64,000 nt of DNA from Nitrospirota bacterium (GTDB taxonomy: Bacteria; Nitrospirota; Thermodesulfovibrionia; Thermodesulfovibrionales; SM23-35), in assembly GCA_014859105.1 (NCBI GenBank), contig JACUUX010000003.1, forward strand, positions 84,136 to 148,135, written 5' to 3'. The translations under genes and the position numbers were made by a program. Below are positions 18,298-26,803 of the stretch, piece by piece (within the stretch, counting starts at the first letter, position 1; each line of letters begins with the position of its first letter). Under the pieces are notes generated by a model, which made no database searches, had not been told where the DNA came from, and saw nothing but the letters and a program-made list of their open reading frames with translations.

Positions 18298-19001
18298 TTC
18301 AAATCTATCGTAAGAACTGTTGTATAAGATAAGAAGTCAGCATCAGGATTATCTTTTGCCGCAATCCTGTATTTAGCGATAATGATCTGTTTCTCTCCTT
18401 TTGAAATCCGAATGTGAGCTATACCGTCTTCGTCCGTCTTTGTAATTTCCTTATGTGCACCCTGTTCAAGAGAAATACCTCCTAACGGTTTCCCTTCAAA
18501 GAGAACTTTTACCGCCAAAAGTTCATCAGCTTTCAGAGCAAAAGGGGTTTTTAAAGGAACAATCTCAAACCTCAGCCCCGCGGGTTTTGTTACAGCATCA
18601 CTCTGAGCAAAGAGCGACTTTACAAATTGCACAGAATAAAAGGAATCTATTACATAGAGACCTGATTTTTGGGCTTCTCTCTTGGCAAGTCTCTTTTTTC
18701 CGTCTGGCGTGCTCACAAGATACCCGCCTTCAAAAGAAAGCGTTATCATCGAGATATCTGCCTTTGAAGATAAATAAACTTTATCCTTTTCGTCTTTCCT
18801 CTCCAAGGTTACTTTCTTCCCTTTGATGTCGAATGCCTGTGTTTCTTTGATTCTATTGGGTTCATACGGGTCTATCTTTGGAGGATGCCCCCATGCAACC
18901 ATAAACCTGTCTCCTTCTTTTTCTATCCAGAGATGATGTGCTGATGCTGTCTGTGCCAACAAAAAGATACTGATTACCAAAAAGAAAACAATCTTTTTCA
19001 T
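18294..19001 (-). CDS. DUF4198/NikK-like periplasmic metal-binding protein
   Basis: The product has 235 residues. A signal peptide (KKIVFFLVISIFLLAQTASA) is followed at once by HHLWIEKEGDRFMVAWGHPP; the histidine pair exposed by cleavage is the likely metal site in this family. Two beta-rich domains follow, ending in a GGISLEQGAHKEITKTDEDG repeat typical of DUF4198. Members are periplasmic nickel or cobalt carriers linked to TonB receptors and NikMNQO. Its stop overlaps the NikL-like start. Confidence 0.75.
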   Translation of the reverse strand: MKKIVFFLVISIFLLAQTASAHHLWIEKEGDRFMVAWGHPPKIDPYEPNRIKETQAFDIKGKKVTLERKDEKDKVYLSSKADISMITLSFEGGYLVSTPDGKKRLAKREAQKSGLYVIDSFYSVQFVKSLFAQSDAVTKPAGLRFEIVPLKTPFALKADELLAVKVLFEGKPLGGISLEQGAHKEITKTDEDGIAHIRISKGEKQIIIAKYRIAAKDNPDADFLSYTTVLTIDLK

Positions 19002-19012
19002 GTTATCCCCTT

Positions 19013-20833
19013 CTAAATGTTAATAGTTATTTTCCCAAAAACAACTGTCCCTAGCCAATCTTTGTCCGGCTCTCCATAATCGGATTTGAAAATGTTGTCT
19101 ATATCAAGCGATGCCTTGATATTCTTTGTTATGTCCTTGATGACCTTCAAGTTTGAAATGGAATAGCTCTCTGTTTCTTTTGTATTTAACTCATCCGTAT
19201 ATGCTTCAGAAATAAAATTTGTCGTCCAGTGAAAGGACATCTTCCATGGCTTTAGATCATAGTTCAGGTTAAAACTTGCAGTATGATGGGGGTTATATGG
19301 AAGATCTTTCTTAGTTTCTCTGTTTTCAGAATCGAGATATGTATAACCGACATTTAATGTGAGTGAATCCAGCAACCCCGCCACAACATTGATTTCAACA
19401 CCATGGGTAACGGCTTTTTGTATATTTTCCCATGTCCTTACGGGAACGCCATCAATTGTATCGGCGGTATCTACACGGACAACGATATCTTTTACATCGT
19501 TCCTGAATGCACTCAGACTCGCTGATATTTTGTCTGAAAACAGATGCTCGAGAGCCAAAGAATATCCCCATGAAATCTCGGGGTCGAGGTCTGGATTTGG
19601 CTCGTTCCACCATTGACCATGCTTAAAAAATACATAGAGCTGCCTGATGTTTGGAGATTTAAAAGCCCTGCCTGCAGAAGCCCTTAACCGTGTCTTATCA
19701 GTAATCTCCCATAAAAGGCTCGCTTTTGGATTGAATTCAGTGCCATAACTTGAATGCTTATCAAGTCGCCCGCCGAGGACAATACTGATTGGTTTAAAGA
19801 ACATCTCATCCTGTAAATAAAAACTTGTAACATCATCTTTTTCATCCGCAAAGCTTGCATCTATAACTCTGTGAAGGTATTCAAATCCCATTGTTGCAAG
19901 ATGAATTTTCCCCAGGGATTTTGTATATTGTGATTCCAATTGTGTATAGATAATGTCTCCGAAGCGTCGGGTATAGTCAGGCGAGAAAGAGTCAAGATTA
20001 TATTTCAACCAGTAACCTTTTATTTTCAGTACCGACCCATCAGAAAGAGAGGTTTCAAAAGAGGGGCTGATCCTTAATTTTTCTTCAGTCATGAACTCCC
20101 ATTTCAAATCATTATGGTTTATGCCAAATTTTATTATTGTTCCGGGAGAGAATTTATAAGCAAAGTTTGAAAGTATATATTCACCTTTAAAATCGTCTTC
20201 CCCTGCCCCGTATCTGCTTCTTTTAGCAGTCTCTCTTTGAGCGATTATAAAAAACCCGAATTTTTTAATCCATTGTCCATAACTTATATTTGCAAGAGAA
20301 GTATCATAGGACCCGCTTCCGAGTGATGCTGTAAAGGTACGTTTATCCGGTACGGGTTTTGTTATAATATTTACCACTCCTGCCACGGCATCACTGCCAT
20401 ATAAGACAGAGGCAGGGCCTTTTACGATTTCTATCTTCTCTATCATCTCAAGAGGAACCTGATTGAGGCTTATGCCATATTCTCCCATTCCTCCACCCAA
20501 CACCCTTTCGCCGTTAATGAGAACAAGCCCGTAACCTTTATCAAAATCAAACCCTCTTAATCTTGAAAGATATGCTGATGAGCCAGGTACATTTTCACCT
20601 CTTATATGGAATCCGGGGATTTCCTTTAAAAGCTCTGATATATTCTTCGCATTTGATTTTTCTATGTCCTCTTTTGTTATGAGCACAGTCTCAACAGGCA
20701 CATCTTCAAGCCTATGGGGTGTTTTCGTGGCAGTAACAACTATCTCCTCAAATTTCGAAATATCCTTTTCTTCTGCATATGCAGGTGCGATGAAAACAAA
20801 TATCAAGAATAGCGATAAGATTCTTATGAACAT
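19013..20833 (-). CDS. TonB-dependent outer-membrane receptor
   Basis: The product has 606 residues. A signal peptide ending PAYAEEKD is followed by a TonB box (EEIVVTATK). A plug domain covers about residues 45-150 (SELLKEIPGF, GPASVLYGSDAVAGVVNIIT) and the rest is a 22-strand barrel with alternating aromatic strands. The size and plug resemble the BtuB/CirA class. Being first in an operon with NikK-like and NikL-like genes, with TonB-ExbBD close by, it probably imports nickel, cobalt or a metal chelate (inference). An attenuator-like leader precedes it. Confidence 0.9.
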   Translation of the reverse strand: MFIRILSLFLIFVFIAPAYAEEKDISKFEEIVVTATKTPHRLEDVPVETVLITKEDIEKSNAKNISELLKEIPGFHIRGENVPGSSAYLSRLRGFDFDKGYGLVLINGERVLGGGMGEYGISLNQVPLEMIEKIEIVKGPASVLYGSDAVAGVVNIITKPVPDKRTFTASLGSGSYDTSLANISYGQWIKKFGFFIIAQRETAKRSRYGAGEDDFKGEYILSNFAYKFSPGTIIKFGINHNDLKWEFMTEEKLRISPSFETSLSDGSVLKIKGYWLKYNLDSFSPDYTRRFGDIIYTQLESQYTKSLGKIHLATMGFEYLHRVIDASFADEKDDVTSFYLQDEMFFKPISIVLGGRLDKHSSYGTEFNPKASLLWEITDKTRLRASAGRAFKSPNIRQLYVFFKHGQWWNEPNPDLDPEISWGYSLALEHLFSDKISASLSAFRNDVKDIVVRVDTADTIDGVPVRTWENIQKAVTHGVEINVVAGLLDSLTLNVGYTYLDSENRETKKDLPYNPHHTASFNLNYDLKPWKMSFHWTTNFISEAYTDELNTKETESYSISNLKVIKDITKNIKASLDIDNIFKSDYGEPDKDWLGTVVFGKITINI

Positions 20834-20920
20834 TTATTGCCTCCCGAGTCTTTCTAATTGCATCTTCCCTTTCTGGTAAAATTAAAAGGGGCGTTGGTTT
20901 ATTCCGCAGCAGCCCTGAAA

Positions 20921-20975
20921 GGTCACCTTCAGGTGATAGTCCTTCAAGGCTTTTCCTTCTGAGAAGTTTTAAATA
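20921..20975 (-). promoter_or_regulatory. Long hairpin in the leader of the receptor operon
   Basis: Read on the minus strand, AGCCTTGAAGG pairs with CCTTTCAGGGCT, enclosing a perfect inner hairpin TCACCTGAAGGTGA. The element sits between the upstream terminator and the start codon at 20833. No known riboswitch class was recognised. A role in metal-dependent control is only a suggestion. Confidence 0.45.
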
Positions 20976-20979
20976 TTAA

Positions 20980-21032
20980 GAAAATAAAAAGCCGTGAATC
21001 CTCCACCTTCATGGTGCCGGGCCTTCACGGCT
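20980..21032 (-). terminator. Intrinsic terminator or attenuator upstream of the receptor gene
   Basis: On the minus strand the arms AGCCGTGAA (21032-21024) and TTCACGGCT (20998-20990) are perfect complements, followed by TTTTTATTTT. An inner hairpin CACC/GGTG sits in the loop. It lies between a candidate promoter near 21095-21125 and the receptor start, the position of an attenuator. Confidence 0.65.
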
Positions 21033-21092
21033 TGTTATATTTAAAAATTTATTAAAAGTGTAAATCCTTAACTTCGAGTCAAGGATATTTTA

Positions 21093-21125
21093 TAAAATAG
21101 AAAATTTCCTCATTATTTGTCAAGC
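21093..21125 (-). promoter_or_regulatory. Candidate sigma-70 promoter for the receptor operon leader
   Basis: On the minus strand a TTGACA box is followed by an 18-base spacer and TATTTT. Transcription would begin near 21085 and run through a small hairpin (ATCCTT/AAGGAT, 21064-21087) into the terminator at 20980-21032. Confidence 0.4.
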
Positions 21126-21186
21126 AAATTGATGAAAAACCCCTGTAACAATAGATATTTTATAGTTGCTGTGCTATATTTTTCTT

Positions 21187-23031
21187 ATGATCCATGATCT
21201 CAGGCTTCATGGAAGCATTGGCCCTGCAGAGTATTTCGCCTTTGTTGGCGGCGCCAGTTCTTACAACACGTATTTCTATGAAGAAAGGCCATCAAGCATC
21301 CGGTTCTTTTCGAGAGGAAACGAATTCACAATTACTGATGAAGGTGTTTATTACAAAGGCACAGGAGGAAGCTTCTGTGAATACATGTTCGGTGTCGACA
21401 AACCTCTTAAGGATCTTACAAAAAGGAAGGTGGCAAACAGGCTTATTATGTTCGGAGCCTTTTTTGGTGAAAATGAACAGGTCATTTTCACCAATAATAC
21501 AGAAGGTAAAGAGTCCTTTTACCGCCTTTTTCTTCATGGACATGCTGTCAAGAATTATTATTTCTTCGTTTCTTCAGATTTTAAAGTAGATTACAAGAAC
21601 AGGCAGAAACAGATCCTCTGTGCTGTGGGAAAATTTTTAAAGAGGACAGATTTCATAACCGGGGATCTGGATACAGAACTCCTCGAGGGATTTATATCCG
21701 AGCTCAAAGACCAAAATTCTACAGTCTTTATATTCAAACTTATCCATAAGGGTAATCAGGAATTCTACAGGGTATTTAAAGATTTCTATTTTAAGGAAAG
21801 ATCACTCTCGGCCACTGAAGAACTCTATCTGGAGGACATTTCTTCAAGATATGATATAGACCGTTATCAGCGGGAAAGAATAAAGATAGATATAATGTAC
21901 AAGCATCCAGATAATAAAAGGGTTGTCGATGAATACAGAGACATTCTTCTTAATGCGATTTCAGCTGATACTTTTCAGTATTCTGAGTTCGCAAGACTTA
22001 AAAGACTGCGCACAATGGGAATAAGAAACAATATACCCAGTGTTCTCTTTGACACACTCGATGACCTGCTCCTCAGGGGTAAAAAGATGCAGGAGATAGA
22101 AGAACACGAATATCTCAGGGAGACACGGTCAATACTCCAGAGTCTCTTCTTCAAGGATTCGTCCCTCAAACAACACATAATAGATGAAGATATAGTGAGA
22201 TTGATAAAAGCCAAACAGCTAGCATTTTTACGGGGGGATAAAAGTTTTGAGCAGATTTTACTTGATACTGTGAGGGCATGTGATGAGATTTCACGCGAAA
22301 ACAATGATTACAAACTTCTCGAAGAGCTTACATCCATAGTTACATATTTTGACAGGTACGACAATGTCTATAACTTACTCAGCCAGACAGCCTTTATGAA
22401 AAATATTGTTTTCACAGAAGACTCCCTTAGAAGTCTGATGGGAAATAAAAAGGAATTTGACAGATTAGACAACAGACTTTTTGATGATATATTCATAAAA
22501 GAACTTCTTGACAACAGATACATTACATGGTATGGAAGAAAAAAGATCAGCGAAATAGCAAGAGGGATCAAGAAGATTTCTGCTGGAGACGCATCATTGA
22601 AAGATGTTGTGGGAGAATTAAAGACGATTGATGATGAGGAGCGGCTCTATCATCAGGTACATACTGCCCTCAAAGAAAGAATGCGGAGCTTTTTCCCCGG
22701 AGTTGATTCTAAAAAAGCAAGGGATAAAATAAGAGAAGATATTTCAGAGGAACTTTCTGAAAAAGGCGTTTCTGAAGAAATACCTGAAAGGTTATTTGAT
22801 AAGGTATTCCTTGACCTGAAAAAGGAGTCGTTTTATCTGAATCATCTTCTACCACTCATAATACAGAACAACGATATTACATTGAGGGAAGACTTTATTA
22901 AAAATAGTGGCCTTGACAGATTTTATATCGAGACACTTGAAAAAGAATATTTTGAAAAAAGGGAGATTGATCAGACGCTGCTTGAATCACTTCTTGATGG
23001 AGGCGGCGAGCGGATTCGAACCGCTGCATAA
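21187..23031 (+). CDS. Large conserved protein of unknown function, running into tRNA-Cys
   Basis: The product has about 614 residues from ATG 21187; the frame is open back to 21166 without a ribosome site. The N-terminal 130 residues (DLRLHGSIGPAEYFAFVGG, FFSRGNEFTITDEGVYYKGTGGSFCEYMFGV) look like a compact sensor-like domain. The rest is long, charged and helical, with no membrane segment or catalytic motif that I recognise. It resembles an uncharacterised family of delta-proteobacteria and Nitrospirota (possibly TIGR04442, from memory and not verified). The last 11 codons and the stop lie inside the antisense tRNA-Cys gene, so the C-terminal residues GGGERIRTAA are dictated by tRNA sequence. 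Confidence 0.7.
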   Translation: MIHDLRLHGSIGPAEYFAFVGGASSYNTYFYEERPSSIRFFSRGNEFTITDEGVYYKGTGGSFCEYMFGVDKPLKDLTKRKVANRLIMFGAFFGENEQVIFTNNTEGKESFYRLFLHGHAVKNYYFFVSSDFKVDYKNRQKQILCAVGKFLKRTDFITGDLDTELLEGFISELKDQNSTVFIFKLIHKGNQEFYRVFKDFYFKERSLSATEELYLEDISSRYDIDRYQRERIKIDIMYKHPDNKRVVDEYRDILLNAISADTFQYSEFARLKRLRTMGIRNNIPSVLFDTLDDLLLRGKKMQEIEEHEYLRETRSILQSLFFKDSSLKQHIIDEDIVRLIKAKQLAFLRGDKSFEQILLDTVRACDEISRENNDYKLLEELTSIVTYFDRYDNVYNLLSQTAFMKNIVFTEDSLRSLMGNKKEFDRLDNRLFDDIFIKELLDNRYITWYGRKKISEIARGIKKISAGDASLKDVVGELKTIDDEERLYHQVHTALKERMRSFFPGVDSKKARDKIREDISEELSEKGVSEEIPERLFDKVFLDLKKESFYLNHLLPLIIQNNDITLREDFIKNSGLDRFYIETLEKEYFEKREIDQTLLESLLDGGGERIRTAA

Positions 23032-23073
23032 AGGTTTTGCAGACCTCTCCCTTAGCCACTTGGGTACGCCGCC
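22998..23073 (-). tRNA. tRNA-Cys (GCA)
   Basis: Read on the minus strand, the acceptor arms GGCGGCG and CGCCGCC are perfect complements. The anticodon loop is CTGCAAA (anticodon GCA) and the T arm contains GGTTCGAATCC. The CCA end is encoded. Total length is 76 bases. The 3' half overlaps the end of the convergent protein gene on the plus strand by 34 bases. Confidence 0.95.
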
Positions 23074-23082
23074 ATTTTGGCA

Positions 23083-23173
23083 ATGAGCTATGAGCAAAGA
23101 GCAAGAGTCCAGAGTAATTAAAGGGAATTTGGCTTATAACTCTTCGCTACAAACTCTATGCTAAATGCTAATT
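23083..23173. repeat. Heptad arrays filling the spacer between two tRNA genes
   Basis: Bases 23083-23117 are five 7-base units of the ATGAGCA/AAGAGCA/AGAGTCC type. Bases 23139-23173 are five more, alternating ACTCTTC, GCTACAA, ACTCTAT, GCTAAAT and GCTAATT. The second array ends one base before the encoded CCA end of tRNA-Gly. Confidence 0.6.
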
Positions 23174-23174
23174 A

Positions 23175-23250
23175 TGGAGCGGGAAACGGGGATCGAACCC
23201 GCGACCCCAACCTTGGCAAGGTTGTGCTCTACCAGCTGAGCTATTCCCGC
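23175..23250 (-). tRNA. tRNA-Gly (GCC)
   Basis: On the minus strand the acceptor GCGGGAA pairs with TTCCCGC, the D arm has AGCTCAGCTGGTAGAGC, the anticodon loop is TTGCCAA (GCC) and the T arm has GGTTCGATCCC. The CCA end is encoded. Length is 76 bases. It lies 101 bases upstream of tRNA-Cys in the same orientation, so the two may be cotranscribed. Confidence 0.96.
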
Positions 23251-23336
23251 ACACTCTTAACTTACAATCGGATAATAAGCTATAATGAACGGTATTACTT
23301 AAAAAATACTAATAAGAAAGGGTAGACTTTGTCAAT

Positions 23337-24857
23337 ATGCTGTATCCTGATCTGGAAACGTTTAAGTCTCTTTCTTCAGCCGGGAACCTCATTCCTGTGT
23401 ACAGGGAAATACTTGCTGACACAGAAACCCCCGTATCAGCAACCCTGAAACTCGGCGGCTCACCTTCTTTTCTCCTTGAAAGTATGATCGGGGGCGAAAA
23501 ATGGGCGAGGTATTCTTTTCTTGGCTCAAGACCTTCCAGGGTCATAAGAAGCTGGGGGAAGGAGATAGAGGTAAAAGACAATGAATCAGGTACTCAAATA
23601 CTCGAAACCGAAAATCCTTTTGAAATTATAAAGAAAGAGATTAAAGCTTACAGTCCGGTTGAAGTTGCAGGGTTACCAAGGTTTTTTGGCGGGCTTGTAG
23701 GTTATATAGGTTATGATATGGTCAGATTTTTTGAAAATATTCCCGACGAGAAAAGACCCGGGCTTGGACTTCCGGACATCTTTCTTATGGTTACTGATAC
23801 AGTGGTTATATTCGACAATTTCAAAGGGAAGATTAAAGTTGTATCGAATGCGCATATTAATAACAAATCTCCTGAAGATGCATACAAAGAGGCGGAGGAG
23901 AAGATAGAGAATATTGTTGGGAAACTGCAAAAGTCAAAACCCGGTAGACGCTCCAGGAAAAGCAAAAAATCAGAAACCAGCTTACCCACCCATCCCCCTT
24001 TTATTCATCCTGCCATTGCTGGTTATGTATCATCTTATGCTTCAAGAGAGGCGTTTGAGAATGCAGTTCTTCAAGCTAAAGAGTACATTTTGTCCGGTGA
24101 TATCGTTCAGGTTGTACTCTCCCAGAGATTTGAGAATAAGTCTGATATTGATCCATTCAACATATACAGGGCACTGCGTGTTATTAATCCTTCACCGTAT
24201 ATGTATTACATTGATACAGGTGATGCACAACTTGTCGGCTCTTCACCAGAGATACTGGTAAGGCTTGAAGGCAGAAAAATAATCCTGAGACCTATAGCAG
24301 GTACACGCAGAAGAGGTGATACAGAAGAAGAGGACAAAGCCCTCGAAACAGAACTCAAGAATGACCCTAAAGAGATAGCAGAACATATAATGCTCGTTGA
24401 CCTTGGAAGAAACGATGTCGGAAGGGTTGCAGAAACAGGCTCGGCAAAGGTTACAGAATTGATGAGCATTGAAAGATATAGCCATGTGATGCATCTTGTT
24501 TCGAATGTAGAAGGTATCCTTAAAAAAGGTTTTGATGCCTTCAATGTTCTGGAAGCATGTTTTCCTGCAGGCACAGTAACCGGAGCACCTAAAATAAGGG
24601 CAATGGAGATAATAGAGGAACTAGAACCAATGAGGAGAGGACCTTATGCAGGTGCTGTTGGATATATTAGTTATTCAGGTAATATGGATACATGCATAAC
24701 TATAAGGACACTTATAATAAAAGGAAAGAAGATCTATGTTCAGGCAGGAGCAGGCATAGTTGCTGACTCGGTACCCGAAAAAGAGTATGAGGAAACGATT
24801 AATAAGGCAATCGGGATGATGAAGGCAGTTGATATGGCAAAAAGGGAATTGAGTTAA
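23337..24857 (+). CDS. trpE: Anthranilate synthase component I
   Basis: The enzyme makes anthranilate from chorismate with ammonia from TrpG, the first step of tryptophan synthesis. The 506 residues are normal. The feedback motif is present as SFLLESM near the N-terminus. The chorismate-binding domain shows DIVQVVLSQRF, PSPYMYYIDTG, GSSPEILVRL, RPIAGTRRRG, HIMLVDLGRNDVGRV and FPAGTVTGAPKIRAMEII. A basic low-complexity stretch near residues 200-220 (SKPGRRSRKSKKSE) separates the two domains. A TATAAT box at 23281-23286 could serve as its promoter. trpG follows after 14 bases. Confidence 0.96.
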   Translation: MLYPDLETFKSLSSAGNLIPVYREILADTETPVSATLKLGGSPSFLLESMIGGEKWARYSFLGSRPSRVIRSWGKEIEVKDNESGTQILETENPFEIIKKEIKAYSPVEVAGLPRFFGGLVGYIGYDMVRFFENIPDEKRPGLGLPDIFLMVTDTVVIFDNFKGKIKVVSNAHINNKSPEDAYKEAEEKIENIVGKLQKSKPGRRSRKSKKSETSLPTHPPFIHPAIAGYVSSYASREAFENAVLQAKEYILSGDIVQVVLSQRFENKSDIDPFNIYRALRVINPSPYMYYIDTGDAQLVGSSPEILVRLEGRKIILRPIAGTRRRGDTEEEDKALETELKNDPKEIAEHIMLVDLGRNDVGRVAETGSAKVTELMSIERYSHVMHLVSNVEGILKKGFDAFNVLEACFPAGTVTGAPKIRAMEIIEELEPMRRGPYAGAVGYISYSGNMDTCITIRTLIIKGKKIYVQAGAGIVADSVPEKEYEETINKAIGMMKAVDMAKRELS

Positions 24858-24871
24858 AGGTGAATGATTAA

Positions 24872-25456
24872 ATGCTATTAATGATTGACAATTACGATTC
24901 TTTCACTTATAACCTCGTCCAATATCTCGGTGAGCTTGGTGAAGATATAAAGGTTTTCAGAAATAATAAGATTACAATCCCCGGTATAGAATATCTAAAA
25001 CCTGAAAGGATTGTAATCTCACCCGGGCCCTGCACTCCAAGAGAAGCCGGTATTTCTATTAAAGTGATAAAACATTTTGCAGGAAAAATCCCGATTCTTG
25101 GAGTATGCCTTGGTCATCAATCCATAGGCGCTGCCTTCGGAGGAGATATAATCAGGGCACCGAGGCTTATGCACGGCAAGACATCAATGATACATCATGA
25201 TGGGAAAACAATATTCCAGGGGCTCCCAAATCCATTTGAGGCTACCAGATATCATTCTCTTGTCATAAAGAAGGAAACCCTTCCAGGCTGTCTTGAGATA
25301 ACGGCATGGACGGATATGGACGAGATAATGGGTGTAAGGCACAAAGACTTTGTAGTTGAAGGTGTACAATTCCATCCTGAATCAATACTTACAGAGGTGG
25401 GAAAGGATTTATTATCCAATTTTTTAAAATTGAGATGCCCGATACTGGATGCCTGA
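24872..25456 (+). CDS. trpG: Anthranilate synthase component II (glutamine amidotransferase)
   Basis: The product has 194 residues. It supplies ammonia to TrpE. The class I amidotransferase triad is intact: Cys in [11 protein letters not shown], and His and Glu in VQFHPESIL. The oxyanion motif [11 protein letters not shown] is also present. The last residues (CPILDA) are encoded by a heptad array that begins inside the gene at 25434 and runs past the stop, so the natural C-terminus has been replaced or extended. Confidence 0.96.
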   Translation: MLLMIDNYDSFTYNLVQYLGELGEDIKVFRNNKITIPGIEYLKPERIVISPGPCTPREAGISIKVIKHFAGKIPILGVCLGHQSIGAAFGGDIIRAPRLMHGKTSMIHHDGKTIFQGLPNPFEATRYHSLVIKKETLPGCLEITAWTDMDEIMGVRHKDFVVEGVQFHPESILTEVGKDLLSNFLKLRCPILDA

Positions 25457-25468
25457 TGCAGGATGTTG
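25434..25468. repeat. Heptad array across the trpG stop codon
   Basis: Five consecutive 7-base units begin with GAT (GATGCCC, GATACTG, GATGCCT, GATGCAG, GATGTTG). The stop codon TGA at 25454-25456 is formed within the array. Confidence 0.7.
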
Positions 25469-25539
25469 GCTATAGATATAAGAAATTCAAAATTATTTTA
25501 TTAATCATCAAGGACCTTAAAAAACATTTAAGATCTTTT

Positions 25540-25616
25540 ATTCTGTCCTTGCCCGACTTGATCGGGCAATCCAGCGAAAGGTTCTGGATTATCCGGTCAA
25601 GCCGGATAATGACTAC
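25540..25616. repeat. Intergenic palindromic repeat between trpG and trpD
   Basis: It contains dyads GCCCGACTTGATCGGGC and TTATCCGGTCAAGCCGGATAA joined by AATCCAGCGAAAGGTTCTGG. It is related to the block at 17598-17710. Non-coding. Confidence 0.7.
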
Positions 25617-25666
25617 AATTGAACAAAGTTGACTATGTATTAAAGGTTCGCAGGGAAAAGCCGTTA

Positions 25667-25692
25667 GTGTCACCCTGAATTTATTTCAGGGT
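25667..25692. repeat. Intergenic dyad CCCTGAA/TTCAGGG
   Basis: GTCACCCTGAATTTATTTCAGGG forms a short hairpin. The same motif in the opposite orientation recurs at 27775-27801. About 90 further bases before trpD show no gene. Confidence 0.6.
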
Positions 25693-25783
25693 CTTGTAAG
25701 TTAGAGATGCTGAAACGAGTCTTCGACGTGAGCTCAGCGGAACGTTCAGCATTACAAAAGAAAATATTTTAGAAATAAAAACT

Positions 25784-26794
25784 ATGATTAAAGAAGCGAT
25801 AAACATGCTTGTAAATAATATCAGTCTCTCAGAGCTTGAGATGGCTGAATGTATGAAAGAGATAATGGAAGGCAGGGCAACGGAAGCCCAGATGGGTGGA
25901 TTTCTCACTGCACTCAGGGTAAAAGGTGAGACAGTGGATGAAATAACAGGTGCAGCAAAGATTATGAGGGAAAAGGCAACCACTATAAAAGCTCCTGAAG
26001 GGGTTCTTGATACATGCGGTACGGGTGGTGATATGTCACATACCTTCAATATATCAACAACAACTGCGATCGTAGTGGCTGCAGCCGGAGTCCCTGTGGC
26101 AAAACATGGCAACCGTTCTGTTTCGAGTCAGTCAGGGAGTGCGGATGTACTGGAGGCACTGGGAGTAAAAATAGATATGTCTCCAGAGAAAGTAGAAAAG
26201 TGTCTCTCCGAAACAGGATTCGGCTTCCTTTTTGCACCAATATTTCACCCTGCTATGAAATTTGCTGTTGGACCACGCAGGGAGATAGGAATAAGAACCA
26301 TATTTAACATACTCGGACCTATAACAAATCCTGCTGGAGCAAGGAGACAAATCCTCGGTGTTTTTGCAGACAAACTTACCGAAATACTTGCTATGGTTCT
26401 TGGAAATCTCGGTGCAATAGAAGCAATGGTTGTGCATGGAGAAGACGGACTGGACGAGATCAGTATCTCCAGCAGGACAAAAGTGGCAAGACTTAAAAAC
26501 GCTAAAGTAGAAAGCTTTTTAATACAACCGGAAGATTTCGGAATATGGAGAAATGAAATTGAACAAATTCGAGGTGGTGATAAAGAAAAGAATGCTGCTA
26601 TTACTCTGTCAATCCTGAAGGGAGAAAAAGGACCAAAAAGAGATATCATTCTTATGAATTCGGCTGTTGCTCTCATCGTCGCGGGAAAGGCAGAGGATTT
26701 TAAGGTAGCATTTGGTATGGCGGAAGATTCCATAGATTCCGGGAGGGCATTTAAAAAACTTGAAGAGGTAAAGAGAGTTAGCAATATTCTATGA
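25784..26794 (+). CDS. trpD: Anthranilate phosphoribosyltransferase
   Basis: The enzyme joins anthranilate and PRPP to give phosphoribosylanthranilate. The 336 residues are the family norm. The PRPP-binding motif DTCGTGGDMSHTFNIST, the KHGNRSVSSQSGSADVLEALG loop and the HPAMKFAVGPRREIGIRTIFNILGP segment are intact. It follows trpG after 327 bases that hold two palindromic repeats, so a continuous trpEGD transcript is likely but interrupted by repeats. No trpC, F, B or A is in the window. ATG 25784 is used; ATG 25805 is possible. Confidence 0.96.
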   Translation: MIKEAINMLVNNISLSELEMAECMKEIMEGRATEAQMGGFLTALRVKGETVDEITGAAKIMREKATTIKAPEGVLDTCGTGGDMSHTFNISTTTAIVVAAAGVPVAKHGNRSVSSQSGSADVLEALGVKIDMSPEKVEKCLSETGFGFLFAPIFHPAMKFAVGPRREIGIRTIFNILGPITNPAGARRQILGVFADKLTEILAMVLGNLGAIEAMVVHGEDGLDEISISSRTKVARLKNAKVESFLIQPEDFGIWRNEIEQIRGGDKEKNAAITLSILKGEKGPKRDIILMNSAVALIVAGKAEDFKVAFGMAEDSIDSGRAFKKLEEVKRVSNIL

Positions 26795-26803
26795 GGAGGA
26801 TAT

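Noticed and set aside
20880..20975. Cobalamin or Moco riboswitch upstream of the receptor gene
   Set aside because: GCTGCTGCGG and the nested hairpin invite comparison, but the B12 box and other invariant blocks are not found, so it is reported only as an unclassified structure.
23930..24010. Low-complexity stretch in trpE as another heptad insertion
   Set aside because: The A-rich sequence has no consistent period of 7; it could be an old decayed array, but the evidence is too weak.
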